A stretch of DNA of 64,000 bases, from positions 496,001-560,000 of the forward strand of contig MOWL01000045.1 in the NCBI GenBank assembly GCA_002110485.1. Reading direction: 5' to 3'. The notes under the pieces were generated by a model. That model saw nothing but the letters and a program-made list of their open reading frames with translations, had not been told where the DNA came from and searched no databases. A program made the translations under genes and the position numbers. Each line of letters begins with the position of its first letter. Within the stretch, counting starts at the first letter, position 1. Shown here piece by piece: positions 1-11,374 of this stretch. Origin of the DNA: Emergomyces orientalis (lineage: Eukaryota; Ascomycota; Eurotiomycetes; Onygenales; Ajellomycetaceae).

Positions 1-1114
1 GTGTCCACAGCCAATGACTCGCAAGGGGGAACCCGAAAATAGGGAGGTCGCGAAGCTGCGGGATAAAATATGAAACGAGGGTCTAACAAGTATATCAGTA
101 ACATATCAGGAGAAATTGAACTGGAAGCCCTTTTACATATGACGCAGATATCCCAAACGCATAAGTCAATAATTTAATCTTCGCCCTCCAGTCTTTCCTC
201 CTATCCCGCTCAGCAAGCGCAAACCTTGATATCGAATGCGGAATATCCTCCCTTTCATCACGAGCTAGCAACGTCGCCCGTTCTTCTTCCTGCCTAGAGC
301 GTGACCTGGACCCCCTCCACTGATCACCAGCATTCCCTACAGATTTTCCCTTTTCCTCCACCTGCCCACCACCATGGAGCACCCTAATCATCAAGGCCGT
401 CGCCGTCCCGCTGGGAAATTTTAGCTTCTCCCTAACAATAACTTCCTTCCGCAACGGCACCGCAAACACGACCCCAAACAAACACACACCCAAACTCCAA
501 ACAACCAATTTCCCGAACGAGAGCTTCAAAGGCCCCCCTTCACCCTGCCCATCATTGGCCCCTCTTTCCCCGTCAGGGCCATCTCTTAGCAAGAATTCCA
601 TCGCCGGTATGACACCCACAAATCCACAACCAAGTGGCATTGACCCTACGGCTCCGGCTACTGTCTGGATCAGCACGTTTTCGATTGGAGTGAATGGGAA
701 CGAGAGATGTCGGGAGAGGGCCTTAAAGGCCGCAAATCCTATTAGTGACGAGGGCATGGCCATCGTACTGATCCAGCCAGTCTGAAGGCCGAAGTACGTG
801 TTGGAGAAAGTTATGAGGGTGCCGATTGCGAGGCCCATGAGGAGGGAGCGGGTGGTAAAACTCTGCGCGGAGGTTCGGGAGGTTCGCAATCCGTCTACGG
901 CAGAGTCATCGGAAAAGTGGCCATGGTTATCCTCATTGTTGTCGTGGTGGTGCTCACTCCCATCACCATCATCATTGTTACGGTCTTGGTTGCCCATTTG
1001 CGTTCCCGCAATGTGGCTCGAAGGCCTTAAGCCTGGGGACTGGAACTCTCTCACAGGAGGACTGTGGCTTTCCACACGCTCGTGGTCGGACGGCGATGGG
1101 CCTGTCACATCCAT
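1..1114 (-). CDS. OPT-family oligopeptide/metal-chelate transporter, 5' part (runs off left edge)
   Basis: Starts at the ATG at 1114; exon 1 is 1114-137, an intron spans 136-83 (GTAAAA donor, CTGAT branch, TTAG acceptor), and exon 2 continues from 82 past position 1. Joining them reads in phase into TLVSYFIPQLRDLPIFGFP, a typical OPT segment. About 80 hydrophilic residues rich in His, Asp and Asn come first. Then follows the OPT signature (SLLMGLAIGTLITFSNTYFG, then LQTGWISTMAMPSSLIGF) and further membrane segments (near residues 120-165 and 200-225). OPT proteins are plasma- or vacuolar-membrane proton-coupled importers of peptides, glutathione or metal chelates; this one looks closer to the YSL/YGL114w-like branch than to the classic OPT1 peptide importers. 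The substrate cannot be read from this fragment. The downstream membrane domain lies outside the window. Confidence 0.9.
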
Positions 1115-1709
1115 TTTTGGTCAGGAAGGTTTACCTGATATCTTTGTGAGAACTCGAACAATATCCCTGTGACCACAACGGATAACCACAGCCTTTTCCG
1201 CCTGGGCTTGTGGAAGGTGTGTGTTATAAAATTCCGACAGGGCGTCTAACCACCATGATTATCCGAACCGCTGCTGAGCACGAGAGAAATATATACAGCA
1301 GGGAGTTCGTTGACCGTTGATACGAGGATGCAATGACGAGATGCGGAGATCGTCTGTAGATTACTAATACCTAGGGGGATGACAAATGACGTAATAAACG
1401 ACCAACATCGAGTAACTAACTACCAGAAGGGGACGAGGATGAACAAATTGAAGACATGGATACCTCTTTTGAATGAGGTTAATGAGTATGAATAGATTAA
1501 TGTACACAAGCCTTGAGCAGCGGACCAGCACGCAGACTAAAAGTGGTTCCTGTAAAAGTGGAAGACAAAACGAGAAAACCGATACAAATGCCTAAATGAT
1601 AAAAGCCACACTCCCAGTTGAAAATGCACCCTGCAAAACCGAAATGAGAAAGCAAGTATACCTTTAGCTAATCCCTAAATAATAAGCTACCTGTAAATAA
1701 TATACTTAG
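1115..1709. other. Intergenic: OPT promoter and RAV1 3' flank
   Basis: There are 595 bases between the OPT start and the RAV1 stop, both on the minus strand. No coding exon is visible; the short plus-strand frame at 798-1172 mirrors the OPT N-terminus. The AT-rich part near 1560-1709 is probably the RAV1 3' untranslated region. Confidence 0.6.
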
Positions 1710-4700
1710 TTAAAATCCAAAACTATCCAATAACGCATTTGAATCCGGCTCCTCAAACATCGCCCTCGTCTCATGCTTCCCACCCTTGGGAGATATAGAA
1801 TCTTTTAACTCATCCTGAAGCGACGGTGACATGGGCATATCAGCCACAACTAGGCTACTTCTCCTCTTCAGCAGTTTCCTTAGATCCGGTGCCTCAAATG
1901 ACAGGCGGGTAGGCCGATTTTTGCTTGGTGATGGGGGCGGCTTAAGGAACTCCCATTCGCGCACGAGGTTGAGAGCTAGTAGGTCGCAGCCCATGCGGTC
2001 GTATAGCCGGGCGTTGAGCAGGACGAATTCCCACTCATCCCTTGCAGGGATTTTTATGGCACCTTTCAGCGTCTGCATGGTCTTATCGCGGAGTTGTTTG
2101 TAAAGGACGACCAGAGCCGGGTCGTGAGAGAGGTATGATTTTGCCCGGAGGGCAATGGTGCCGGGGCTGGTAGGGGAGGATGGGGAAGATAGGATGAGCG
2201 TTTCAATTGGCGACTGTGCGGCCAAAGTAGTTAGTTAACGGATGGTTGTAGATACTTGCTCTCCTTTTAGGCAAAAAATCCAGGACTTACTATCAACGTC
2301 CGTACAGCCATATCTCGTCGGTTCAGCAGCCAAAATGCCCACGTTGCCATCCATCGGTTGCCCTCTGAAGCAGCATCAACAAGAATCTTTTCTTCTAGAA
2401 TCTCTTTGAGCACTGGTCCGTCATCTCCTTCGTAGGCTCGTGCGATCGCAACTGCCAATTGCACATCCTGGAGTTGGTTCATGCACACATAAACGGCGTC
2501 GCGCAAGTGGTCTGCCAGCAAAAAGAAAGCAGCCGCATATGCTATTTGTAAATCATCCATTTTACCTGGCAGTTAGCAAGCTGATGGGCGATAATATTTT
2601 TGAGGGCGTTAATTAGGATTCTTACCAAATCTCCGTTTTCCGAGCAATGCATACGCATTTTTGAGTGCCACCGTTCTCCACCTCGCTTCGCTAAAGTTAT
2701 TGCTCAACAGTCGCTGGGTGGCAGACTGTTCACGATTCCAGCTTGCCATTCGCCAAAGGCCCTGTAGCACACTCTTCTTCTTAAGTGCGAGGTAATAGAG
2801 ACTACAGTCAATGGGATCCTTTTCGTCACTTTTGGTATATTCATTGCGCGCGATGACCTCCAGTTGAGCTCGCTAGAGGGGCATAGAAAGTCAGATAAAG
2901 GCGTTCGATAAAGAAAGCAGAAACAGAAACCATTACTCACCAAAGCATTCAAGTCTGTAATCCACATCAAAATTCCGCTCTCCCTCGCATGTTCCCAAAG
3001 CATTTTGCCCTGATATTGTTTAGAGACGAGATCTACGAGAATTTCATGACTACCGCTATGTAACGCCCATACAATCTCCCGCCATGAAACCGTGGGTTGT
3101 TCAGGGAGACCCTGACTTCTCCGTAGCATGTGTTGCCGGAAGAAAAGCAGATATCGCGCAGCATTGTCGTCCATTGATCGTCGATGCTTTTCGACAGTTG
3201 TCACACATTCAATAATGTCCACAAGGCGGAATTGTTCGGTGCTTGTTAGTTGGGGCAGCGCGACTCGCATCAGATTTTCATTTAGTGACGTCCCCAGCGT
3301 CTCGTCCACAACATAAGATTCACCATCAGTGGCGAAATCGGCATACGATGAGTGCATTTCTTTCCAGGGTACTTTTTTCAATGTCTAGATTGACAATTGT
3401 TAGTTTATTCATTCGCCAATTGCACAATAGGAGGCCAAAAAAACTTACATCTGCATTTTGATAAATATCTTCCAGCGGAATATCCAAAAACCCATCAATC
3501 TCATCACCTTCGGTATAAAACTTGAGCTTTCGATAGAGACTTGTAAGGATTAAATGCACCAGATTTGATTTCCCGGAAAGTATACATTGTGACAAAAACT
3601 GTGGATGAAACACTGGCAGTGTACCATTCAACCGACTAACAACATCAAAGAGATCCACATAAGTCTGTCGCGCGGGAAGGCGAAGATTAGTGACCAGCCG
3701 GTTACTGAGTTCAATATGCTTGTCATAGACGAAAAGTTGATTGCCAGATCCAACCACCAGATTCCCATTGCCGAGCCAGCAAGAGTCACCGATCGGATGG
3801 GGTGTTAGATCTCTAATCCAAATTTCTCTAATTTGCGTCCAGGATGGTCCGGCATCGAGGTAGTCATATCGTAGCTGGGACATGAGGACCACCTTGTGGG
3901 GAAATCCAACAGCCAGTATGGACTGTATATGCGGTGTTGACGTCCAATCCAAATCCTTGATAACATCTTGTTGCGAAAATTTCTCCTCGAACTCCAGCTG
4001 GGCTCCATAGGTATCCCATATTGTAAGGCGCGTCCGATCTTGGTCAACGATCGCCGCCTTGCGCATTGAAGCGCCGCTGGCGAGTGAAGGATTACATATC
4101 CCGGTCTCAACCGTAGAAGTTAGCAGCCAGTCAATTTTCTCATTTTGTTTATCGACCTTCGCGGTCCATGTCCTAACTCTCCCGCTATATGTGTAAGACA
4201 GAGCTATGTCCGTTGCGAAAAGGTCAAGGAAACCGGAAATCATCATCGAAGAACCCGCCGGGTCAACTGGCAAAATGTATGCGATATCTTCATCCACGCC
4301 CAGGCTAAATGTGCAAAATTGGCGCATGTCAGGAAGATGGAATCCGTTCTCCCCATTCACAGCGGCATGCTCCTCCGGAAGATCAATCTCCCAGGCGACT
4401 CCGGTCATATCGGCAGCAATAGCTGCTACGTACACAATTGAAGCATTCGCCTCAGTAGTCGGTAGAAGTAAAACACAAAGTGGTTTAGACGTCAGCCCGA
4501 AATCACATGTCGCTAACCTCTCCGCGTAGAATGAACGGGTATCCCAGAGGGAAATGCTTTGGTGGTGTAAATTAATCAGGAATTTCCCCTCCCCAATTAG
4601 ACAGGTGCGGTGAATATGAAGATCAGAGTAGAGGGCGCTTTGCCGAACCAGAACAGGGCCAGAACTACTAGCTCTTTGTCGCCATATCATAGCCTTGTTG

Positions 4701-6209
4701 TCGTCGGTACGCGAAACTAGGACTTTCCCGCTCGCATTACGTACGATCTTCTTGATGGACCCCGTATGTCCAGACCAGATAGCTCGTGAAGTCAACCGCT
4801 TCTTTCGCGGAGATGGGTCAAATAACACCTCCACCTTGGAATCAAACCATTCAATTCGCCCGTCAAAGTAATGGGCTAAAATTGTAAAAGAATCCTCAGA
4901 TAATCCACCAGCAAAGCCATAAAACTGAGCATAGTCGTCGCCCGGTTGAATACCAGAAGCAAAAGAAAGATGCAGACCTTCGACATGTGTTATATTGAAC
5001 ACACTCGTTGCTGACCGGGCTTTGCATCCGACATTCTCAAGACCCCACGCAGACATGTGTCCTCTGCCATCCATGACAATACACACTTCCGGGCTTTTAG
5101 TTGCCACTTCAACGAGATGTTCCAGCGCACGATTATCCCGATCCTGCGCAGCCCCTAACTGTACAGCATGTTCCGTAGCGACGGAAAAATCCCGCCCGTC
5201 AATTATGAAGCCATACCTCCTTTTCGCAAACTCGCTATTTTCAGGTTGTCTCGGCTGAATCGCAGTATCCATATCGATCTCGGCCCAAAGCTGTAGCGCC
5301 GACATGGAGCCTGTCCGATCCATGGCCGCCCAAACTCGTATCTTATTATCCGCGCATATCGTATAAAGAATATTGTCCATTGTCTGTTCCGGGTGGTGTG
5401 GCCGCCGCCAGTGCATGCTTGTCACAACATCCGAATGAGGAAGGTAGGAAACCTCGAATCGAACCTCGTCAGTGCTGAAGTTGAGGCGTTTCCATACCTT
5501 GACCAGACGATCGTATTGGCCCGTCGAGGCAATCAAACTAGCGTCTTGGGAAAATTGCGCAAACTTCACTGGGTTGGCGATTCTTTTCGTCCATATGATT
5601 TGCGGTTCGTCTGTGAGGAGCCATAAAACTAGGCGCGAGTTACCAGCCAAGAGCTCATGCGCAGCGCCCCAAGACAGCACATTTATCCGCTCATCGTCGT
5701 CCGGCGCGCGAAACCTGTGACATAAACTCCACTAACAATGCGATGTCAGTCAATAATCGCCCAAAGGTGTTAAACCACTACTCCTAGTATAATATTATCC
5801 AAAGACGAAAAATATTGAGAGAGAGGATCTTCTAACCTTCCAGGTATCGTCGCCAACGCGGTACGGGTTAAAAATAGAGATATCCGGACCTCCAGCGACC
5901 GCGATTCTCCCCGAAACTTCATCAATCACGACAGCTTCGAGCGGTTCCGTGTCATCGAGATAGATGGTCTGTAAGAGCTTATGTGCTCCGCAAAGGATAA
6001 CCAGAGCTTGACCGGAGATGTAGGACTAAAACAGCGCAGGCGCAAGAAAGCAAACGTCAGCGAATTCCGTGCTGCGTTTACTTACTCTCCGCGAGTAAAT
6101 TCCAGTTTCCCCGAAAATGTATACTTACGACAATGCGGACATTTTCCCACAGCGCGGTGCTCAGGGCCTGGAGCTTCGCTGGGGGTCGTCCTGGTAGCAC
6201 AGCTCGCAT
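1710..6209 (-). CDS. RAV1: Rav1, core subunit of the RAVE V-ATPase assembly complex
   Basis: Seven exons: 6209-6129, 6025-5837, 5731-3449, 3384-2941, 2872-2626, 2565-2291, 2213-1710. All introns (52-105 nt class) are GT-AG and phases close to a 1340-residue protein, about the length of yeast Rav1 (1357). The start MRAVLPGRPPAKLQAL is the conserved fungal N-terminus. Residues about 30-650 contain WD40-like repeats (for example LVKVWKRLNF, IRVWAAMDRTG). Residues about 650-1250 form the RAVE1 C-terminal domain, with YLLFFRQHMLRRSQGLPEQP and the NEYTKSDEKDPIDCSLYYLA motif recreated across intron 4. Family knowledge: Rav1 with Rav2 and Skp1 reassembles V1 onto Vo at vacuolar and endosomal membranes after glucose return. 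Short out-of-frame ORFs precede the ATG. Single-ORF callers break this gene into four pieces. Confidence 0.94.
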
Positions 6210-6981
6210 AGGAATGCTGGAAGACGCCAGTTTGACTGTCGCGGTCCGTTATACCATCGTCGACGAAAGTGGGTTGCTCCAGAGACCGCATATAACTCGA
6301 GTATATGATCAAGTTGTAGGTAGGCTGTGTTAAAGGTAGCTAGCTGGCGTGTCGTTAGACGCAATGTTGCAAGTAGGAAGGTCTTTAGGTTATCCGTGAC
6401 GCAGCGAGAGTTTGCGTAGTCAGCACACTTTAACTGCGACGTCACCAAAACAGAGATTCGAATATTCAAACACCACATGTGATTGATTGCTGGGGGGAAA
6501 TAGTCACTAAATATGGCTGTAAATGCAGACATATCCAATAGATGAGACATTTACACTCATTAAAAGCATATATATACGTGCAGGGTCCACTTATTTATGT
6601 ATATCTCACTCTTCCTTGTATTTGCATATATACCTAGGCAAATAAGCATATAGAGGAGTGCTCTTGAGATGTCTCCAGAGGACGCTAAAACGACTAAATA
6701 ATTTGACAAAATCCCTCCAGCTCACCTGAGCAATCATGTGCAACGCCCGATGACAATGATAAACCACTTGGTGGTATCAAAAGAAAACATGAATTAACAC
6801 CCCGCACAAAGCAAGGCGATCTCCCCTCTCTCCTGGGGGTACATACTAATCCAACGTACCATGGCCATACTCCAAAAAACTATTCATCAACCACCCCTTA
6901 GCAATCCAACCAAGCGAAGTTAACTATACGGATAAGAAAAAAGACATCAACCCTATCCAAATCTAATGCGTGGAGCAGAAA
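6210..6981. other. Intergenic: RAV1 promoter and SFI1 3' flank
   Basis: These are 772 bases between two minus-strand genes. The RAV1-proximal part contains a 129-codon minus-strand frame (6550-6161) that overlaps the RAV1 start out of frame. It has no recognisable domain and may be chance or upstream-ORF sequence. Tracts with TATATA at about 6570-6575 and 6627-6630 could serve as promoter elements. Nothing else is supported. Confidence 0.5.
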
Positions 6982-9900
6982 TCAGCCTGGTATATTCGTA
7001 GATCTCCCCTCAGTCGGAGAACCAGGCTCATCGCCGCCTTCACCATCATCATCTGCATCGCCATCGTCATCGTCATCATAAACATCCTCAACAGCGAACC
7101 GGACATTAGCACCCAATGAATTCCGTCGAGTATGAATACTACTCCCTGTATCATGCAATAACTGTCGCGGTTCCGTCCGTACCTGTTGCTGCGCCCTTAA
7201 ACGGGCTGCAAATGGCGTCCTTATAGGTGTAACCGGGGTCGTAGAAACCTGCGCGAGCGCTCTGGCTCGCGCAGCGCGTTTTGATGGGCTATTCAGGTAA
7301 CCAGGCGTGGGTAGTGGGGTTTGTACTGTAAAGTTTGACAACGGGCCCAGCTCGCTCAAGCTGAGAGTTGGATCCACCAAAGGCCATGCTTCATTTGTCC
7401 GGCGCGGCGTTGGGGTGAGGTTCTTATAACCATAACCACTACCTGCTGCTCCAACCGTTGGGGATTGGGGTAACTTTTCGTCTCTATCACCCAATAATCG
7501 TTTCGCCTTCCCGTGCCAATGCCGGAACATATTTCTGAGATGCTTGCGGAGGTTTCGCTCGTTCAGCGCATCGGCTGTTTCCACGCTGGCCTTAATTTGG
7601 AAAATGCGTAGGGAGAGTTTGCGGAGTTGCGTCGCGGCCAGGGCAGAGACATGTATTTCTTGAAATTGAGTAGCCTTTTCATCCTGCGCGCGGATTCTAG
7701 TAGATAGCCCAACCATCCGCGTAAGGTAGCTATAGGCAAGTTGTCGACTACAATATATCTCCGAATCACGTATGTTCGCTCGCCGTCGCGCACTTTCCAC
7801 GCGCCATTTATCAAACAAGTCAATGCCCATTTTGAATAGCCGGTTCCGATCTAGGTAGACAGCCTGGCGTTCCAAACTTGTAATGGCGACCGTTTTGGAT
7901 CGCCAGGCCGAAAGCAGCCTGGCAGCCAGGTTCGTTTTAATCTTACGCCTGACTGTTGCATAAGCGTCTTGTCGGCGTTTCTTTGATGAATTTACTGTAG
8001 CCGTGCGCCAATGCTTGAGGCACCTCGTCATAAGGAGATAGAAACGAGCATCCTCCGCCCAAGGCTCTAACTGAGAAACATGGCGCATTCGGTTCCTCCA
8101 AACGTCGAGAGTCTCCTGTTCAAGTCTGGGCGCATAGAATACCAACGCGACGTGCTCGCGCCGTCTTTGAGTAGCAAGTTTCTCACGCCAGCCATAGAGT
8201 TTCGATCGAAGTAGCTCTCTGGACCGATGGGCGCGAAAATCTTCCTCTTGGCACAGAAGCCGTGTATATATCCCCCGCGAATTCAATGTCAATTTCGCCA
8301 GCATCTCGCGTTTTACGCGTTGTTCGTGAATTCTACTCATCAGACGAAACCGTGCCATCAGCACCCATTTATACAACGCCTGCAAAACGACACGCTCGTC
8401 GATGCGGGAGGAAAGAGCCAGGCAGCGCAGATTGTCGTTCCACGCGGTCCATGCATTGCGCATAATACGGAGGCGGTCAATTTTTCGTGCATGTCTCGAC
8501 ATGCGCGCCTGTAACGTCCAAGTATTGATAAAGGAATGGAGGATTCTCGTGTCGACTGAAGCGGAGACTTTGATGGCGATGGGCTCTAGGTGAGTTCGAG
8601 TGCGCCATTCTGAGAAACATCTTCCAGCCAGTTCAATCTCCCACCGGCTATTGGCCTGCTGTTGAGCCAAAACAATGGCGCGCGTCTTCTGAGACCATTT
8701 TTGGAAAGTCGCCTGAAGCAAAGCCTGCTTGTTATGCACATCTATCTCTTGATCACGCTCCCTTTGGGTTCGCAATGCCCGGAGCCACGATAATAGTGAC
8801 TTATGCTTCAAACGATAATCCCTCCATTGAGGGGCACGCCGGTTGCAAAACGTCCAAAACCATTTCCAATACGCAGACCTCGCCAGATTTTCCCGATAGA
8901 CAGCAACAGCTTTGGCATCTTTTTTCCGGAGCCGTTGAAAGTTTGTCTTCCATGCTCTGAATGGCTTCATCAGCGCCAGCCGTTGGGCCTTCATCTCGTT
9001 TACGGCGGTTATCTCCCGCCAGGCATTGAAATACTTTATGCATAGAATATGTCGTCGAGCCGCAGAGGTTTTCTCTACCTCATCCGAAGTAACTTGAGCC
9101 CAATGAGTGAACGCTTTCGTCAGTAAATATAGATCCCGAGCTCGTGCAGCACGCTTCTCGAGGTGCTTGAAAAATCGCACAGTCTGCGCTTCCTGGCGTT
9201 TCTGTCGCAATTGAGTTCGCCAGATGTCAAATGCCTGGCGTTGGAGAGTAGCTGCATCATGTTTGGAAGCTATCCTTTGCATATGCTCGAAATTTTGTTG
9301 TTGTCGCTTTGTGCGTTCCGACCACTCAGCAAGTATTCGGCGGACCGCACCTCGTTGTCGATACATATTGAATGTGGATGCGTCGCGGAGAAGGTGGGAA
9401 AGAGAAGGCTGGTATAGTAGTTCTGGGGGTAACTGAGCTTTGGGTATATGATCGTCATGCTCAAGAGGCTCACCATCAGACCCCTCACTGCTATCAAGAG
9501 ACAGCCGTTTTTGTTTTCTGTGGTTAATAATTTTGCCTTCGTTTACGCCAATATTCAAATGCTGCGCATTCGGATTCACGTGCGATTGCGCTTGTTGGTT
9601 GATAATTACACCAGCCTGTAGTTGGCGACGGGTAGTATCGATTGTATTTTCATTGCCTGTCATCCTGCTTCCTGCTTCCAAAAAGGTGGGTGTAGATTCA
9701 GGTGGACCGGCATCCATTCTCCTGCTGGGGGGCGAAGATGAAATTCTTGTCCCGACTTCCAGTCTCGACACCGAAGATCTTGAGCTGGGTCGATAGATAC
9801 TCCTCCGCGTAGTTTCATTGGCAGCATCATACATTGAATTGAACGACGCTCGCCTGGAACGCCTTTCTCGACGAGCCGGGTGTCCATTCGGTCGCCATGG

Positions 9901-10378
9901 ATCAGCATGCTCTTCCTCCGCCTGCGCAACGTTTGTTTCTGTATCCGCAATGGTGACGTCTTCAATTCTTCCCCCTGCTTTCGGCTCGTCGCCGTACTCG
10001 AGCTCAATGCCCATTCGCAGCAAGAGCGTCTCGAATTTTTCATAGAGCGTATCCCCTGGCACCGATTTGCCTCCAAGCTGGAATAGGAAGCGCAGGTACG
10101 TGCGATCCGTTTCCGCCTCGATTCCATTTTCCGACAATACGGAGTCATACGCGGCGAATATAGCGCGAAAGGGGAGTCGATGGATGTCGGGCTGCTGTTC
10201 CGCGCGGGAGATGATTTGGAGAAGGATATTGACATCTTCACGAACACCGAGTCAGTGACACACATTTAATTAAATGTTTCTTTAAAAGATAAAAAAAACC
10301 GGGGGAATAACACCGACCTTGGTCTGTAAGAGACAGTTGCTCGTCCAGTACGACTTGGTGGTCGCGAGGTGGATGCAT
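6982..10378 (-). CDS. SFI1: Sfi1, centrin-binding spindle pole body half-bridge protein
   Basis: Exon 1 is 10378-10318 and exon 2 is 10235-6982, giving about 1104 residues. The short first exon was found because the frame DVNILLQIISRAEQQPDIHR continues upstream of the first ATG of the long ORF. Joining across the intron rebuilds LSLTDQ-DVNILL in phase. Residues about 1-95 form the conserved Sfi1 N-terminal region. Residues about 300-930 carry roughly seventeen Sfi1 repeats with the (A/F)xxW signature (RILAEW, AFDIW, YFNAW, PFRAW, TFQKW, CFSEW, AWTAW, LYKW, LYGW, LDVW, CLKHW, LLSAW, LFDKW, MFRHW). The tail has Ser/Thr-Pro sites and ends in an Asp-rich acidic run. In the family each repeat binds one centrin (Cdc31), forming the filament that duplicates the spindle pole body. 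The intron-1 donor GTCGGT and acceptor GTGAAG are weak, so exon 1 is less certain than the rest. Confidence 0.9.
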
Positions 10379-10804
10379 CGAGCGTTTCGCGACCTATGGC
10401 GCGTTGCTTGATACATAGAGGCGAGGCAAAACACTCATTGCATCGCAATGGTTCAACGACAAAGGTGGGAGGAAACAATGAACAGCCGCATTCATGTTTC
10501 TATCCAACTCCTCAAATAATCATGGGCTGAATTTGGTCGCTGGGAGACATGTATATTATTATTAATTCTTCTTTAGTAAATATTTGGCAGTCAATTCTCC
10601 GCTGCGCCGATGTTTCTTTGGTCGGTTGGTCGCCAACGCGCCAAGAGGGCGGTTGTTGCTGCCAACTTATGTAATCCCCATATCCTCCTCTCTCTTTTCT
10701 TTCCATGTAGCGACAGACAGAAGTGAAGGTTAACTCGCAGGATTCTTCCAGGCCGAGCGCGGGCATATAATAGCTATCTGGAAGCCATCTCAGCCACTGC
10801 GAAT
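10379..10804. promoter_or_regulatory. Divergent promoter between SFI1 and the NDUFAF8-like gene
   Basis: Only 426 bases separate the SFI1 start (minus) and the twin-CX9C gene start (plus), so both promoters lie here. I see no defined element beyond AT-rich stretches near 10540-10580. The minus-strand ORF at 10478-10266 overlaps SFI1 exon 1 in another frame and is not coding. Confidence 0.6.
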
Positions 10805-11110
10805 ATGGCCGGGAGAACGAGGCCAATTGAAAAATTCGCCAAAGCCACCGCCCAGTGTTCTACTCAGGTACCAATTGTTACATGACCTATCCCAGAGTCC
10901 TCAGTGATCACTGTGACTGATTCTGTTGGTGCAGGCGACAGCATACGGCAAATGTGTTTTTGCTGATTATAACGCGGTCCGGAAGGATATGTGCGCAAAG
11001 GAGTTTATTAAACTTAAGGATTGCTATCTGGTAAACTCTACACTGATTGAACCCCTGCGATGACATATGCTAACCAGTGTATAACGCAGGCTGCAACGAA
11101 GAAGCTGTGA
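10805..11110 (+). CDS. Twin-CX9C protein resembling complex I assembly factor NDUFAF8
   Basis: Three exons, 10805-10867, 10935-11030 and 11090-11110, encode 59 residues. Introns are GT-AG with TGACTGA and GCTAACC branch sites, and all phases are 0. Cysteines at 18, 28, 41 and 51 form two CX9C pairs: C-STQATAYGK-C and C-AKEFIKLKD-C. The pattern with AYGKC and CAKEF matches metazoan NDUFAF8 (AYGRC, CAREF), which acts with NDUFAF5 in assembly of mitochondrial complex I. Small twin-CX9C proteins are normally imported into the intermembrane space by Mia40, although NDUFAF8 is reported in the matrix. It shares a promoter with SFI1 and is convergent with the isoleucyl-tRNA synthetase gene. The exons are too short for ORF callers. 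It could be another twin-CX9C family, but the spacing between pairs and the flanking residues favour NDUFAF8. Confidence 0.84.
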
Positions 11111-11374
11111 GAAAGGCACCCTGGTCGATGAGATAGAATGGCATACCATTACTTCCATGTAGAAAAAAGCACCAAAAAATGTGTATAATATAATATCCTG
11201 GTTTACATGTGCAATAGCGAAAGCAATTATATTGAAGAAAAAATATTCATCCGATTCATAAATAAAACCATCGATCCGTTCACGTTCCCAGAAATGAATG
11301 ACCCAACTACATCACCGAACTTCTATCATGAAAAATATCCTCCTTTTTTTTTTTTTTTTTCAAATCATATCTAA

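Noticed and set aside
6161..6550. 129-codon minus-strand ORF upstream of and overlapping the RAV1 start
   Set aside because: It is out of frame with RAV1, has no domain, and the conserved RAV1 start MRAVLPGRPPAK explains the coding sequence; at most an upstream ORF.
9660..10265. 201-codon minus-strand ORF over the SFI1 5' region
   Set aside because: It is a shifted frame of SFI1, whose own frame shows clear Sfi1 conservation.
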